This document shows, piece after piece, positions 5,961 through 6,198 of a stretch of DNA of 6,198 nucleotides; positions within the stretch are counted from its first letter, which is position 1; each line of letters begins with the position of its first letter. Source of the DNA: Chloroflexota bacterium. Its GTDB lineage: Bacteria > Chloroflexota > Anaerolineae > Anaerolineales > Villigracilaceae. The notes under the pieces are model-generated. The model worked only from the letters and a program-made list of their open reading frames with translations, did no database searches and was not told the origin of the DNA. The translations under genes were made by a program, and so were the position numbers. Location of the stretch: positions 1-6,198 of the forward strand of contig JAJYOO010000158.1 of NCBI GenBank assembly GCA_021796155.1. Direction: 5' to 3'.

Positions 5961-6198
5961 GAATATCGGGACGCGCCTCCGTAGCCATCCCACCGCGCCG
6001 GCTGGGATGAAGAGAATGATCACCAGCAATAATGCGCCTGCCACCGAAAGTTGAATGTTCTTGAAGATCGGACTGGTCAACAGAAAATTCCGTAAGCCTT
6101 CATATCCAGCCGCACCGAGGATTGGGCCGAACACGCTGCCTTGTCCGCCGAGCATGACGATCACGAGCATCTCAATCGAATAATCCAAACGGAAGGCA
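5943..6198 (-). CDS. livM: HAAT-family ABC importer permease LivM, C-terminal end
   Basis: This is the last 84 or so residues of an inner-membrane permease of the LivM family, cut by the right edge of the window; the frame is open to the edge. The conserved stretch SIEMLVIVMLGGQGSVFGPI (visible residues 7-26), continuing LGA, is the LivH/LivM hallmark, where the GG.GS.FGPILGA loop contacts the ATPases. A final membrane helix (about 49-73, SVAGALLLVIILFIPAGAVGW) is followed by a short basic tail, WLRRRVPIFRKVLA. The frame's first codon listed as a possible start (TTG at 6188) is internal, because in-frame coding (AFR) precedes it. The stop overlaps the livG start by four bases. The rest of livM, and probably livH and the binding protein, should lie beyond base 6198. 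Confidence 0.92.
   Translation of the reverse strand, partial: AFRLDYSIEMLVIVMLGGQGSVFGPILGAAGYEGLRNFLLTSPIFKNIQLSVAGALLLVIILFIPAGAVGWLRRRVPIFRKVLA

Noticed and set aside
5947..5988. Upstream in-frame ATG at 5988 as the livG start
   Set aside because: It would overlap livM by 46 bases. The ATG at 5946 has the ATGA overlap and an AGGAAGGT site, and it fits the usual LivG N-terminus better.

Overview
The window holds seven protein-coding genes, two of them cut by the window edges, in two convergent groups that meet in a gap of 184 bases (4297-4480). I see no tRNA, rRNA, CRISPR array, insertion sequence or integrase. Base composition looks close to balanced and even across the window. The organism is a bacterium. 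A lipoprotein with a Cys followed by a Ser/Pro/Thr-rich linker (CSPAEQATPTPE), plus the general look of the proteins, suggests an Anaerolineae-type member of the Chloroflexota. That is a guess from style, not a marker-based call.

Left group, + strand (1-4296): the C-terminal part of a MacB/LolE-type ABC permease, then a lipoprotein HlyD-type membrane fusion (adaptor) protein, then a LolD/MacB-type ATPase. Together these form one tripartite ABC export or mechanotransmission machine. The ATPase start overlaps the adaptor stop by four bases, so the two are translationally coupled. After 54 bases come two SAM-dependent methyltransferases only 3 bases apart. One is an integral-membrane isoprenylcysteine carboxyl methyltransferase (ICMT)-like enzyme starting at TTG. 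The other is a soluble leucine carboxyl methyltransferase (LCM/TcmP)-like enzyme. Their tight spacing and shared strand make co-transcription with the exporter plausible. Whether they modify the exporter's cargo is unknown.

Right group, - strand (6198 down to 4481): the end of livM, then livG and livF, each joined to the next by a four-base ATGA overlap. This is the distal half of a branched-chain amino acid-type (HAAT family) ABC importer operon in the classic M-G-F order. The binding protein and livH would lie beyond the right edge, so the substrate (branched-chain amino acid, urea, amide or other) cannot be read here. LivG has a non-canonical ABC signature, and LivF has several subfamily-type deviations.

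Nothing here is clearly a new system. The points most worth a second look are the exporter with the paired carboxyl-methyltransferase-family genes, a perfect 10-bp inverted repeat just after the lipoprotein cysteine codon, the unusual insertion in the adaptor hairpin, the C-terminal extension of the export ATPase, and the LivG signature variant.
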